A DNA stretch of 64,000 bases from an uncultured Pelagibacteraceae bacterium (GTDB lineage: Bacteria; Pseudomonadota; Alphaproteobacteria; Pelagibacterales; Pelagibacteraceae): contig CACMRC010000002.1 of NCBI GenBank assembly GCA_902615975.1, forward strand, positions 106,212 through 170,211, in the 5' to 3' direction. The notes beneath the pieces were generated by a model. That model had not been told where the DNA came from, did not search any database, and was given only the letters and a program-made list of their open reading frames with translations. The position numbers were made by a program, and so were the translations under genes. Positions within the stretch are counted from its first letter, which is position 1, and every line of letters starts with the position of its first letter. Below, one piece after another: positions 43,585 through 53,013 of this stretch.

Positions 43585-44381
43585 TTCAAAACAGACATGG
43601 GATCAAGTCTTGTTTGAAACCAATTCACTCTAAAATCTAAATGTGGTCCTGTTGATCTACCAGTTGAACCTACAGTTCCTATTATGTCTCCTTGATTTAT
43701 CTGATCACCAACTGAGACTAATACATTTTCTAAATGAGAATATATTGTTGATATCCCATGACCATGATCCATTATAACTGTACCACCAGTATAGTACAAA
43801 TCATCTTCAGCCATAGTAACGACGCCTGAGCCAGAAGATTTAATCATCGTTCCTTGTTTAGCAGCAATATCTATTCCATAGTGAGGCCATCTTGGTTTAC
43901 CATTTAAAATTCTTTGACTACCATAAACACCACTGATTATACCTTCAACTGGCATGATAAATTTTTCTTTAAAAAATTGTAGATCTGAATTAATTGCTCT
44001 TGCTTCTCCAATTGCATTATTTTCTTTTTTAATTCTTTTATAAACAGACTCAGGAGGAGTGACTTTACTTTCTGCCAAACCATCTATTCTTTGTATATTA
44101 TATTTTCTCTTTAAAACTTTTTTTGTAGATATTGATTTTTTTCCATTAATAATTTTTGTAAATGTTAGGTCGTATTTTTGATCTCGATCTATACCAAAGA
44201 CAAAAAAACCATCTTTTGAGACTTTAACTTCTTTTTTTCCAACCAAAATTTTAGCATTAGGGTTAGTTTTACCTAATATAAAATGACCTTGTAGAAATTT
44301 ACCCTGGAATTCAATAGCTTTTACTGGTGATATAAAAATTAAAAAAACAAAAAAAAGTCTATAAATTATTGAGCTGTCCAT
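43581..44381 (-). CDS. M23-family metallopeptidase (LytM type), exported
   Basis: From ATG 44381 the product is 266 residues with a signal peptide (MDSSIIYRLFFVFLIFISPV, residues 1-20). An in-frame ATG further upstream at 44444 gives 21 extra residues without signal character and would overlap the SDR gene more deeply. The peptidase domain has HxxxD (H167-D171, PHYGIDIAA) and the HGHG/YSHL pair near 206-216 that complete zinc binding. It cuts peptidoglycan crosslinks or regulates amidases. Confidence 0.87.
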   Translation of the reverse strand: MDSSIIYRLFFVFLIFISPVKAIEFQGKFLQGHFILGKTNPNAKILVGKKEVKVSKDGFFVFGIDRDQKYDLTFTKIINGKKSISTKKVLKRKYNIQRIDGLAESKVTPPESVYKRIKKENNAIGEARAINSDLQFFKEKFIMPVEGIISGVYGSQRILNGKPRWPHYGIDIAAKQGTMIKSSGSGVVTMAEDDLYYTGGTVIMDHGHGISTIYSHLENVLVSVGDQINQGDIIGTVGSTGRSTGPHLDFRVNWFQTRLDPMSVLN

Positions 44382-45124
44382 CCACCATCTATAATTATTG
44401 ATGTTCCAGTTATCATTGAAGATGCTGAGGATGCCAAAAAGCATACTGTTGTAGCAACATCACTTTCAGTAGCTGCTTTACCCATAGGAATATTTCCAAG
44501 AGCTAATTTTTTAAATTTTTTGTTTTTAAAAAAGTTTTTAACCATAGGTGTTTCAACAAAAGTAGGTGCTACCGTATTAACTCGGATATTTTTTTTTGCT
44601 AATTCTACACCCATTCCCTTAGTTAGTCCTTCTATTCCAAATTTTGTCATATTGTATACGTTTCTACCGCTCATACCAACATGACCTAGTTGAGACGACA
44701 TATTTATAATTGAGCCAGGTCTTTTTTTATTTTTTAGCATCTTTTTTACGACAAGTTGTGCCACGTTAAATGCTGCTTTTAAATTTAAATCTACAAGGTA
44801 ATTCATACTTTTTTGTCTAATTTTTTCAAAGGGCTCTGGAATATTAGTCCCTGCATTGTTTACTAGCACGTCAATAATTTTAATTTTTTCTAATTTTTGT
44901 TTTAAATCTTCATAATTCATTACATCGCACGAAACTTTAATAATTTTACCTTTAACCTTTTTGATATCCTTTTCTAATTTATTAAGATCTGAGGATGTTC
45001 TGCTTAAAGCTATAACAGTTGCACCTGCTTCAGCTAATGCAATTGAACACGCTCTTCCAAGTCCTTTTCCTGCACCAGTAACTAAAGCATATTTGTTTTT
45101 AAGAATTATTTTTTGAAGATACAT
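44366..45124 (-). CDS. SDR-family oxidoreductase
   Basis: 252 residues. GAGKGLGR in the first strand-helix turn, NNAGTN, the Ser before YNMTK with YxxxK, and SMITGTSIIIDGGWTAQ at the C-terminus (an NAD-linked 2-keto-acid or 3-oxoacyl-type tail). Substrate unknown. It overlaps the end of the terC gene by one base. It may oxidise an alcohol or reduce a ketone in the oxidation module with the GMC gene. Confidence 0.85.
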   Translation of the reverse strand: MYLQKIILKNKYALVTGAGKGLGRACSIALAEAGATVIALSRTSSDLNKLEKDIKKVKGKIIKVSCDVMNYEDLKQKLEKIKIIDVLVNNAGTNIPEPFEKIRQKSMNYLVDLNLKAAFNVAQLVVKKMLKNKKRPGSIINMSSQLGHVGMSGRNVYNMTKFGIEGLTKGMGVELAKKNIRVNTVAPTFVETPMVKNFFKNKKFKKLALGNIPMGKAATESDVATTVCFLASSASSMITGTSIIIDGGWTAQ

Positions 45125-45717
45125 TAAAAGAATAATATTTTAATATCTGTGTAAATCAACTCAACTGCTACAATTAAAATGGCTAATAATCCAAGCCAAG
45201 CTATCCATCTATATTTTTTAATCCATCCAGAAATTAAAGTTGCTGCAGTTGCCATTAAAACAATTGATAAAACTAACCCAAAAACAAGAAGTCCATAATG
45301 TTCACCAGCTGCACCTGCTACACCCAGGACATTATCTAAACTCATTGTAAAATCAGCTAATAGAACAGTCCAAATAGCCTTTAAAAAACTAGAGCTATCT
45401 ACTTTAATGTCTTCTTCGGACTCAGAACCTTTTATTACATCCACATAAAGTTTGTAAACAATATAAAGGAGCAATAATCCTCCTATTAACCTCAAACCTG
45501 TAATTTGTAAAAGATATGCGGTAAGCAATGTTAAAATAATTCTTAAAATAACTGCACCACCAATTCCCCAGAAAATAACTTTTTTTCTTTGTTCTGGTGG
45601 AAATTTAGATGCAACCATTCCAATTATAATTGCATTGTCTCCGGCTAAAACTAAATCAATAAGAATAATTTGAGTTAATATTGCTATTTGCTCAGGTGTA
45701 AAAAATTCTGCAAACAT
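45124..45717 (-). CDS. TerC-family membrane protein
   Basis: 197 residues, six to seven membrane helices. The conserved acidic motifs DLVLAGDNAIIIGM (about residues 21-34) and LADFTMSLDNVLGVAG carry the aspartates expected for cation (likely manganese) export. Short form of TerC without additional domain, similar to the YjbE group. Position between GMC and SDR genes with tight spacing suggests a shared transcript, not shared function. Confidence 0.85.
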   Translation of the reverse strand: MFAEFFTPEQIAILTQIILIDLVLAGDNAIIIGMVASKFPPEQRKKVIFWGIGGAVILRIILTLLTAYLLQITGLRLIGGLLLLYIVYKLYVDVIKGSESEEDIKVDSSSFLKAIWTVLLADFTMSLDNVLGVAGAAGEHYGLLVFGLVLSIVLMATAATLISGWIKKYRWIAWLGLLAILIVAVELIYTDIKILFF

Positions 45718-47312
45718 TATTGTTGTAGTATCATGTCTGCACCTTTTTCTGCAATCATTATTGTTGGGGCATTTGTATTACCTGAAGTGATGTTTGGCAT
45801 TATTGATGCATCTATAACTCTCAAATTATTAATACCCCTAACCTTAAGTTTTTCATCTACTACAGACATTTCATCTTGACCCATTTTACAAGTTCCAACT
45901 GGGTGAAAAATAGTTTGAGCATAATTAGATGCTTCTTTAACTAGTTCCTCATCGTCATTTAAATGAATGCCAGGTCTGTATTCTTCTGGAGTGTATTTTT
46001 TGAAAGTTTCAGATTCCATTATAATTTTTCTAGTTAATTTAAGTCCTTTAGCTGCAATCATTCTATCGTGATCAGTTGATAGATAGTTTTGTTTTATTTT
46101 TGCATAAGTTCTTGAGTCTTTATCAACAATGCTAACATGCCCTCTACTTGTTGGTCTGATATTTGAAACAGTAGGGGTGAATGCATGAAAATCGTGATTT
46201 TTTGTTGCTCCCAAAGTATCCATACTCATAGGTTGAACATGCCATTGTAAGTCTGGTAGTTCTAAAGATGGATCGCTTTTAGCAAACATACAAAGTTGAC
46301 TAGCACCCATAGTCATTGGGCCGCTTCTTTTAAAAACGTATTCAAGGCCAATCATTAAATTTCCAAATAAACTATTTATTTTTTTATTTAAGGATTTTAA
46401 TCCATTAATTTTATAAATTGGTCTAAGCATTAAATGATCATGTAAGTTCTCTCCAACCCCATTTAAATTTTGCACCATATCAATTCCAAGATTTTTAAGT
46501 TTTTCAGGATTTCCTATACCAGATACTTGTAAGATTTGAGGTGAACCAATAGCCCCTGATGAAATTATAATTTCTTTATTTGCTTTAACTTTTTTTAATT
46601 CATTTCCTTCCCAATACTCAACTTCCTTGGCGGTTTTATTTTCAAAATTTATTTTTTTGACATGTGAGTTAGTTAAAATTTTTAAATTTTGTCTGCTCTT
46701 GATTGGGTTTAGATATCCAACAGCTGTACTACATCTAAAGCCATCTTTTTCTGTTACTTGGAAATAACCACAGCCATGATTATCACCAGTATTAAAATCT
46801 TTTGTTTTTGGAATACCATATTCTTCGGCAGCATTTTGAAATTCATCTAAAAGAGGCAGATGTATTCTTTGATCTGAAACAGATAAAGGGCCTCCAACTC
46901 CATGGAACTCATCTTTTCCTCTTTCTTGATTTTCTGCTTTGATAAAATAAGGTAAAACATCATCCCATCCCCAGCCAGTATTACCTAATTGTCTCCAAAT
47001 ATCATAATCTCTGTGTTGACCTCTAATATAAAGTAGACCATTGATAGAAGAACTGCCTCCTAATGTTTTTCCTCTAGGATACCTAATAGAAATATTGTTC
47101 ATGCTCTCATCTGGTTCTGTTTTGTAGCACCAATCAGTTTTTGGGTTATGCATTGTTTTGAAATAACCAACGGGAATATGTATCCAAGGATAATTATCCT
47201 TGCCTCCAGCCTCAATTAAAAGCACTTTATTTGAAGGATTTTCAGACAACCTGTTAGCAAGCACACATCCTGCTGATCCAGCACCTAAAATTATAAAATC
47301 AAAATTATTCAT
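45717..47312 (-). CDS. GMC-family oxidoreductase (choline dehydrogenase-like)
   Basis: I place the start at ATG 47312, giving 531 residues beginning MNNFDFIILGAGSAGCVLAN; an ATG at 47384 adds 24 residues not found in the family. The FAD motif is at 8-14, GGSSSINGLLYIRG follows, and TIFHPVGTCKMG contains the catalytic His. It oxidises an alcohol; known relatives include choline, polyethylene glycol and glucose dehydrogenases. The neighbouring TRAP transporter may import its substrate. The first base shares a position with the terC stop. Confidence 0.88.
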   Translation of the reverse strand: MNNFDFIILGAGSAGCVLANRLSENPSNKVLLIEAGGKDNYPWIHIPVGYFKTMHNPKTDWCYKTEPDESMNNISIRYPRGKTLGGSSSINGLLYIRGQHRDYDIWRQLGNTGWGWDDVLPYFIKAENQERGKDEFHGVGGPLSVSDQRIHLPLLDEFQNAAEEYGIPKTKDFNTGDNHGCGYFQVTEKDGFRCSTAVGYLNPIKSRQNLKILTNSHVKKINFENKTAKEVEYWEGNELKKVKANKEIIISSGAIGSPQILQVSGIGNPEKLKNLGIDMVQNLNGVGENLHDHLMLRPIYKINGLKSLNKKINSLFGNLMIGLEYVFKRSGPMTMGASQLCMFAKSDPSLELPDLQWHVQPMSMDTLGATKNHDFHAFTPTVSNIRPTSRGHVSIVDKDSRTYAKIKQNYLSTDHDRMIAAKGLKLTRKIIMESETFKKYTPEEYRPGIHLNDDEELVKEASNYAQTIFHPVGTCKMGQDEMSVVDEKLKVRGINNLRVIDASIMPNITSGNTNAPTIMIAEKGADMILQQ

Positions 47313-47457
47313 ATTAGAACTCTTATAAATTAAATTAATTTTTTTTGTTATATTTCTGTACACAAAAATGTCCAAATAATCCAATATTAGTACTTGTTTT
47401 AGATTTCATTCTTTGACAAGCTTTCGTTTTTAAAAATAAAGAGAGGGAAAAAACGAT

Positions 47458-48552
47458 ATGAGAAAAATCATTTCAATGTTATTTGCAGTTGCTATGGTAT
47501 TTGGATTTATTTCAAACGCTAATGCTGCAAAAACACTAAAATGTCAGACAGTTCTTAACACTAAGGCTGATGAAGTTAAAATGTTAAAAGACTTTACTGA
47601 CACTGTTACAACTTTGACAGGTGGATCTCTTAAGTTTGAAATTATGCCTGCAGGAGCAGTTGTTGGTGTAAAAGAAACTTTAGATGCTGTTGATAAAGGA
47701 CTTATCGACTGTGGATTTGCCTGGACACACTATTGGTCAGGTGATCACCCTGCCGCTATGTTATTTGGTTCGCCAGTAGCAGGTGGTGGTGTTGGTATTG
47801 ACAACATCGCATTCTTATCATGGTTTCAGTATGGTGGAGGAAAAGAGCTATACGACAGACTATGGAAAGAAATGGGAAGAGATATTAAAGGATTTATGAT
47901 TCAACCAGTTGGTCCTGAAGCTTTAGGTTGGTTTCCAAAACCAATTAAAGATATGGCTGACTTTAGAAAATATAAATTCAGAACTCCTCCAGGAATTCCA
48001 GGACAAACTTATAAAGACATCGGTATAGCATCTGTTGCTATGGGTGGTGGAGATATTCTACCAGCTTTAGAAGCAGGAACTATTGATGCTGCTGAATGGT
48101 GTTGTCCTAAGCCAGACTTAACGTTTGGTTTCCAAAAAGTATTAAAGCACTACTACCTACAAGGTTTACACCAAGTAGTCGTAAATGCTGACTTTTATAT
48201 TACTGGAAAAACATATGAAGCTATGAGTGCTCATGAGAAGAAGTCTTTAGAAGTTGCAGCAAATGCATCTCTAGCTAAATCTCTAAGTTACAGAATCTAT
48301 GAAAACGGAAAAGCTTTAAAAGAGCTTACTGAAGTTCATGGTGTAAAATTAGAAGATACTCCTTCTGATTACTTCACTGAATACATGGCAGCTGCTAAGA
48401 AAAGTTTGGAAACAAACGCAGCTAAAAATGCATTCTTTGCTGAAGTTTGGGACTCTATGAAAGAATTTGCTGATATTGCAGTTCCTTTCTGGAGTGGTGC
48501 TCAAATGTCTAATGCGAAGCTAGGAATGGCTCACGCAGCAACATTAAAGTAA
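47458..48552 (+). CDS. dctP: TRAP transporter substrate-binding protein (DctP family)
   Basis: 364 residues with a signal peptide (first 23 residues, ending SNANA). The TRAP-binding conserved arginine site lies around KFRTPPGIPGQTYKDIG, and WCCPKPDLTFGFQKV is the typical hinge segment. Mature protein binds a small organic acid or sugar-acid in the periplasm, probably through a carboxylate-Arg contact. A possible -35 element TTGACA at 47413-47418 lies upstream, with AATAAA (47435-47440) as a weak -10. Confidence 0.9.
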   Translation: MRKIISMLFAVAMVFGFISNANAAKTLKCQTVLNTKADEVKMLKDFTDTVTTLTGGSLKFEIMPAGAVVGVKETLDAVDKGLIDCGFAWTHYWSGDHPAAMLFGSPVAGGGVGIDNIAFLSWFQYGGGKELYDRLWKEMGRDIKGFMIQPVGPEALGWFPKPIKDMADFRKYKFRTPPGIPGQTYKDIGIASVAMGGGDILPALEAGTIDAAEWCCPKPDLTFGFQKVLKHYYLQGLHQVVVNADFYITGKTYEAMSAHEKKSLEVAANASLAKSLSYRIYENGKALKELTEVHGVKLEDTPSDYFTEYMAAAKKSLETNAAKNAFFAEVWDSMKEFADIAVPFWSGAQMSNAKLGMAHAATLK

Positions 48553-48571
48553 TCATTAAATAATCTTTACG

Positions 48572-48605
48572 TTAGAGCGGACTTAATAGTCCGCTCTAAT
48601 TTTTT
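48572..48605 (+). terminator. Attenuator-like terminator between dctP and dctQ
   Basis: TTAGAGCGGACT (48572-48583), loop TAAT, AGTCCGCTCTAA (48588-48599): 12 perfect base pairs, followed by six T. It lies inside the transporter operon, between the abundant binding protein and the permease genes, and probably lowers permease transcription. Confidence 0.9.
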
Positions 48606-48617
48606 ATATGAAATTTT

Positions 48618-49232
48618 ATGGCAGACGAACCAGGTAAATTAGATATATCAGATGAAATGATTGCCGAAAGGCGAGGTGGTTCAGGAAAAATGCCAAACGA
48701 TATGCCACAATGGATGGCAAGTTCAATTGTAAATATTGATAAATTTAGCAAATGGGTTGGTAACGTCGTTTGTTGGATATTGATGCCGTTAATTCTTGCA
48801 ATGACTTATGAAGTTCTTGCTAGAAAATTATTTCATGCCCCGACTATTTGGGCTTACGACATTAGTAGATTTTTATATGGAGCACTGTTTATGTTAGGTG
48901 CTGGGTACGCACTTTCTAAAGGTGTTCATATCAGAGCAGATTTTTTATACAGAAATTTTAAAACTAAGAATCAAGGCACAATTGATTTTTGGTTATATAT
49001 TTTATTTTATTTTCCAGGCTTAATCGTGTTCCTTTATATGACTATTGGATATGTAGGAGAGTCTATTCAAAGAGGTGAAAGAGGAATGGATACAACTTGG
49101 ATGCCATATATGTGGCCAATAAAAACTTGCCTACTAATTGGTATAATATTTTTACTAATCCAAGGTATTTCAGAATTATTTAAAAGTTATTGGGCTGCCA
49201 CAAGAGGAAAATGGCCAGGAGAAGATAAATGA
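48618..49232 (+). CDS. dctQ: TRAP transporter small permease (DctQ family)
   Basis: 204 residues with four membrane helices after a cytoplasmic N-terminal extension of about 45 residues. The ALSKGVHIRADFLYRNF segment is the DctQ signature. It forms the membrane complex with DctM. The stop overlaps the dctM start by 4 bases. Confidence 0.88.
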   Translation: MADEPGKLDISDEMIAERRGGSGKMPNDMPQWMASSIVNIDKFSKWVGNVVCWILMPLILAMTYEVLARKLFHAPTIWAYDISRFLYGALFMLGAGYALSKGVHIRADFLYRNFKTKNQGTIDFWLYILFYFPGLIVFLYMTIGYVGESIQRGERGMDTTWMPYMWPIKTCLLIGIIFLLIQGISELFKSYWAATRGKWPGEDK

Positions 49233-50563
49233 TAGCAGAATTAATTGATCCAGCCATTTTAGGTTTTATTTTAGTTGGAGTAATGCTTTTTGCAATCTTT
49301 GTGGGATTTCCAATTTCATTTACATTAATTTTCTTAGGTTTTGTATTTGGGTATCTAGGATTTGGAAAATTAGTCTTTTATTTAATGACCCTCCAGTTCT
49401 CGATGGTCATGACCGAACAAACCCTCGCCGCCGTCCCGCTCTTTGTCTTTATGGGCATTATGATGGAACAAGCAGGACTGATGGAAAGATTATTCTCATC
49501 ATTTCAAATGATGTTGGCTAGAGTAAGAGGTGCATTGTATTATGCTGTATTGTTTGTTTCAGTTATCTTTGCTGCAGCAACAGGAATTGTTGGTGCCTCA
49601 GTAACCATACTGGGAATCATGGCTGCAAAATCAATGAATAGATCTGGTTATGATGTAAGACTTGCAGCTGGTACAATTACAGCTGGTGGTACTTTAGGAA
49701 TTTTAATTCCACCAAGTATTATGCTTGTTGTGATGGGTCCAATTATGGAAATTCCTGTAATTGACTTATTTGCTGCTGCTATAATACCTGGAATTCTTCT
49801 TGCTAGTTTATACGCTGGCTACACGACAATAAGATGCATGATAAATCCAAAATTAGGACCTGTAATTCCTGAAGAAATGAGGGCAGCAAGCATGAAAGAA
49901 GTTTGGATTGAATTTTTCTTAGGTTTAGTTCCACCTGCAGCTCTCGTCTTTGCTGCATTAGGTAGTATATTGTTTGGTTTTGCAACACCTACAGAAGCAG
50001 CAGGTTGTGGTGCTATGGGAGCTTTATTGCTTTCATTAGCGTACAAAAAATTAACTCTATCTAAACTTCAAGAGGCACTAGTTAAAACTTTAGAAATTAC
50101 TGCTTTAATAATGGTTTTAGTCGCTGCATCAAACTTTTTCGGGGCTGTATTTGCAAGACTTGGTACTCCAACCTTATTAACTGAATTTTTGTTAGGATTA
50201 GAAATGAATAAATATTTAATCCTAGGAATTGTTATGGTTGCAATATTTTTATTAGGTTGGCCATTAGAATGGGTACCAATTGTTATGATTATTGTCCCAA
50301 TTCTTTTACCATTAATTGAGGCTTTAGGCTTTAATTTAACTTGGTTTGCAATATTGGTCGCTGTAAATCTCCAGACCGCCTGGCTATCTCCACCTGTAGC
50401 TTTGTCTGCTTATTTTTTAAAAGGTGTAGTACCTGAATGGGATTTAAAAGATATTTATTATGGAATGATGCAATTTATGGTTCTACAAGTTATAGGCTTA
50501 ATTTTAATAATCATATTTCCTAAAATTGCCTTATGGCTACCAACTCTCTTATATGGACAGTAG
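49229..50563 (+). CDS. dctM: TRAP transporter large permease (DctM family)
   Basis: 444 residues with about 12 membrane helices. Signature segments LAAVPLFVFMGIMME and VNLQTAWLSPPVALSAYFLKG (about residues 380-400) are conserved TRAP large-subunit motifs. Both of these conserved segments are encoded in part by GC-rich codons that stand out from the rest of the gene: 49388-49459 is about 56 percent GC, and CTC CAG ACC GCC TGG appears at 50369-50383. Couples substrate import to sodium. Confidence 0.92.
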   Translation: MIAELIDPAILGFILVGVMLFAIFVGFPISFTLIFLGFVFGYLGFGKLVFYLMTLQFSMVMTEQTLAAVPLFVFMGIMMEQAGLMERLFSSFQMMLARVRGALYYAVLFVSVIFAAATGIVGASVTILGIMAAKSMNRSGYDVRLAAGTITAGGTLGILIPPSIMLVVMGPIMEIPVIDLFAAAIIPGILLASLYAGYTTIRCMINPKLGPVIPEEMRAASMKEVWIEFFLGLVPPAALVFAALGSILFGFATPTEAAGCGAMGALLLSLAYKKLTLSKLQEALVKTLEITALIMVLVAASNFFGAVFARLGTPTLLTEFLLGLEMNKYLILGIVMVAIFLLGWPLEWVPIVMIIVPILLPLIEALGFNLTWFAILVAVNLQTAWLSPPVALSAYFLKGVVPEWDLKDIYYGMMQFMVLQVIGLILIIIFPKIALWLPTLLYGQ

Positions 50564-50588
50564 AATTTATTAGTTTAAAATAAATTAA

Positions 50589-52046
50589 GTGAATCAACCT
50601 AAAGTAAAATACTCTCTATCTAATTGGGACTTAGTCACAGTTAATCCAAATTACAAAACTTGGAATTGGAAAGATCTATTTTGTTTTTGGGGAGCAAATG
50701 TACAGAGTGTAATTGGTTTCTCATTAATATCCTCTTTATACTTAATGTATAGTTTAAACATATTTGTAGTTTTTTTTGGAATCATATTAGGATCTTTTTT
50801 CGTTTATTTATTTTCAAACATTATTGGAAAACCTTCCCAAAAATTTGGTTTACCATTTGCAGTATTGCTTAGATCCTCACTTGGATTTAATGGTGCTAAA
50901 TTTTTTGGGTTAATCAGAAGTTTAGTTGGAATATTTTTATTTGGAATTCAAACTTATTTTTTGTCTAAAATTTTAGTTTACTTAATTAGAATAGTAATTT
51001 TTTCTATAGATAATTCTTTATTGCAGCAGGAAATATTTATTTTTTATTATTTTGGTATGAATATTATTGATTGGTCTGCAATAATAATCACAATTATTTT
51101 ACAGACTGTATTTTTTACCGTTGGCATGCAGTACAACAAGAAAATAATTAATTTTTCAGCAATGACAGTCTATGCTGGTTTGTTTATTTTTTTCTTTGTT
51201 GTTTTATTAAGTGATGTAAAAATAACTACCGAAGCTTTTTCAAATATTTTTAATTTAAATAATTTTTTAGATATTAAAAATTTAGCACCTTTATTGACTG
51301 TTGCTGGAACAATATTTGCCTATTTTTCAATTTTGATAATTAGTTTTGGTGATTTTTCTAGATATGTAAAAAATGAGCAAGAATTAAAAAAAGGAAACTT
51401 AAGTTTAATTTTGAATTTAATTATTTTTTCATTTTTATCTGTTTTCATTGTTATAGGGTCCGATGTTTTTCTTAATCAAAAATTTTCAGATATAGATAGA
51501 ATTTTTACCAATCCAACAGATATAGTAGGAAAATTTGATAATATACAAATAACAATAGTCGTTCTATTTTTTATTATAATTGCTTCAGCTTCTACAAATT
51601 TAGTTGCCAATTTCATCCCATCTCAGTACTCTCTAATAAATTTTGCTCCTTCAATATTAAGTTTAAAAACCGCTAGTTATTTAATTGCTTTTTTTGGTTT
51701 GTTGATCGCAATTTTCTGGCTGACTATATTGAGCCAAATAGGAATTTTATCATTTGTTGATACTTTTGGTGCTTTCTTTGGTCCTTTATTTGGATTGATG
51801 GTAGCTGATTATTATTTAATTAAAAATCAAGAATTAAGTAATAAAGACCTATATTCTATAGATAAAGAGAGTGCTTATTATTATTCAGGTGGTTGGCATA
51901 TAAAAGGTGTTTATTCTTTAATATTAGGATTTATTTTTTCAGCGTCAACAATTTGGAATACTAATTTAATGTTTTTACAATCTTATGCTTGGATAATAGG
52001 TGCATTTGTTGCCTGGATAACATACTACTTGTTAGCAAAAAAATAA
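50589..52046 (+). CDS. NCS1-family nucleobase/cytosine permease
   Basis: 485 residues with about 12 membrane helices and a GTG start at 50589. The N-terminal NWKDLFCFWGANVQS and the GDFSRYVKN motif match nucleobase:cation symporter-1 proteins (cytosine, allantoin, hydantoin, thiamine). The substrate is not readable. It starts 26 bases after dctM on the same strand and is followed by an SDR with 6 bases between. Confidence 0.82.
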   Translation: MNQPKVKYSLSNWDLVTVNPNYKTWNWKDLFCFWGANVQSVIGFSLISSLYLMYSLNIFVVFFGIILGSFFVYLFSNIIGKPSQKFGLPFAVLLRSSLGFNGAKFFGLIRSLVGIFLFGIQTYFLSKILVYLIRIVIFSIDNSLLQQEIFIFYYFGMNIIDWSAIIITIILQTVFFTVGMQYNKKIINFSAMTVYAGLFIFFFVVLLSDVKITTEAFSNIFNLNNFLDIKNLAPLLTVAGTIFAYFSILIISFGDFSRYVKNEQELKKGNLSLILNLIIFSFLSVFIVIGSDVFLNQKFSDIDRIFTNPTDIVGKFDNIQITIVVLFFIIIASASTNLVANFIPSQYSLINFAPSILSLKTASYLIAFFGLLIAIFWLTILSQIGILSFVDTFGAFFGPLFGLMVADYYLIKNQELSNKDLYSIDKESAYYYSGGWHIKGVYSLILGFIFSASTIWNTNLMFLQSYAWIIGAFVAWITYYLLAKK

Positions 52047-52052
52047 TTTTTA

Positions 52053-52799
52053 ATGCACACATTTGATTTTAAAAATAGAACAGCTGTAGTTACTGGTGGA
52101 GCTCAAGGGTTTGGTTTGGATGTTGCAAAAAGATTTTTAGAGTCTGGTGCTAAAGTCTTTATATGGGATATCGATGAAAAGCTTCTTAAATCAGCAGTTG
52201 ATGAAGTAAAAAACCCTAACTTATTTTACAATTTAGTTGATATATCAAATTATCAAGATGTAGAGAAAAACGTTGCAGACATAACTTCAAAATCAAATAT
52301 TGATATTTTAATCAATAATGCCGGGATAACAGGTCCTACAGGTCCTTTATGGGAGTATGATGTCGATATGTGGAATAAAATAGTCCAGATAAATTTAATG
52401 GGTACTTTTAACTGCTGCCGAGCAATTGTCCCAAATATGATCAAAAACAACTATGGAAGAATTGTTAATGTTGCTTCCGTTGCAGGTAAAGATGGTAATG
52501 CAAACGCAAGCGCGTATAGTTCAGGAAAAGCTGGCGCAATTGGGTTGACAAAAGCTTTGGGTAAAGAATTAGCTGACAAAGATATAGCTGTAAACGCTGT
52601 CACCCCAGCAGGTGCTAAAACTAGAATTTTAGATCAAATGAGTAAAGAGCATGTACAAAGAATGCTGTCAAAGGTGCCAAGAGGAAGATTTCTTGAAATA
52701 CATGAATTTACCTCACTAGTTTGCTGGCTTTCTTCACAAGAAAACACTTTTTCTACAGCTGCGGTATTTGATATCAGTGGTGGTAGATCGACATATTAG
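52053..52799 (+). CDS. SDR-family dehydrogenase
   Basis: 248 residues. TGGAQGFG near residues 15-22, NNAGITGPTGP, YSSGKAG with YxxxK at about 153-157, ends in VFDISGGRSTY. It resembles 3-oxoacyl-ACP reductases and sugar dehydrogenases, with an Asp at the cofactor loop (IWDIDEK) suggesting NAD. It is cotranscribed with the NCS1 permease by spacing, so it may act on the imported compound. Confidence 0.85.
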   Translation: MHTFDFKNRTAVVTGGAQGFGLDVAKRFLESGAKVFIWDIDEKLLKSAVDEVKNPNLFYNLVDISNYQDVEKNVADITSKSNIDILINNAGITGPTGPLWEYDVDMWNKIVQINLMGTFNCCRAIVPNMIKNNYGRIVNVASVAGKDGNANASAYSSGKAGAIGLTKALGKELADKDIAVNAVTPAGAKTRILDQMSKEHVQRMLSKVPRGRFLEIHEFTSLVCWLSSQENTFSTAAVFDISGGRSTY

Positions 52800-52801
52800 T
52801 C

Positions 52802-52933
52802 TCAAAAATTTGAAACTATTTTTTGATCATTATTTTGATTTTTAATGGAATTTTTACCCATAACTGGTGCTGTGATCATTATTGACCAATAGATAAGAAG
52901 TATAAACACAGAAATTATTTTCATATAACTCAT
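52802..52933 (-). CDS. Small membrane protein (43 residues), unknown
   Basis: ATG 52933, TGA 52802-52804. One hydrophobic helix (residues 5-22, KIISVFILLIYWSIMITA) and a polar tail. A second ATG three codons later (MKIISV) is possible. It converges on the SDR with two bases between. The frame fills most of the 214-base gap; translation is plausible but not proven. Confidence 0.4.
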   Translation of the reverse strand: MSYMKIISVFILLIYWSIMITAPVMGKNSIKNQNNDQKIVSNF

Positions 52934-53013
52934 TTAACAATCAATTTTGCATTTAGAATGTTGAAATTGTGACTGAATATTGAATTTATAAATAATCTAT
53001 CTATAAGAAGAAC

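Noticed and set aside
44382..44444. Upstream start of the M23 peptidase
   Set aside because: It removes the signal peptide from the N-terminus and lies inside the SDR gene.
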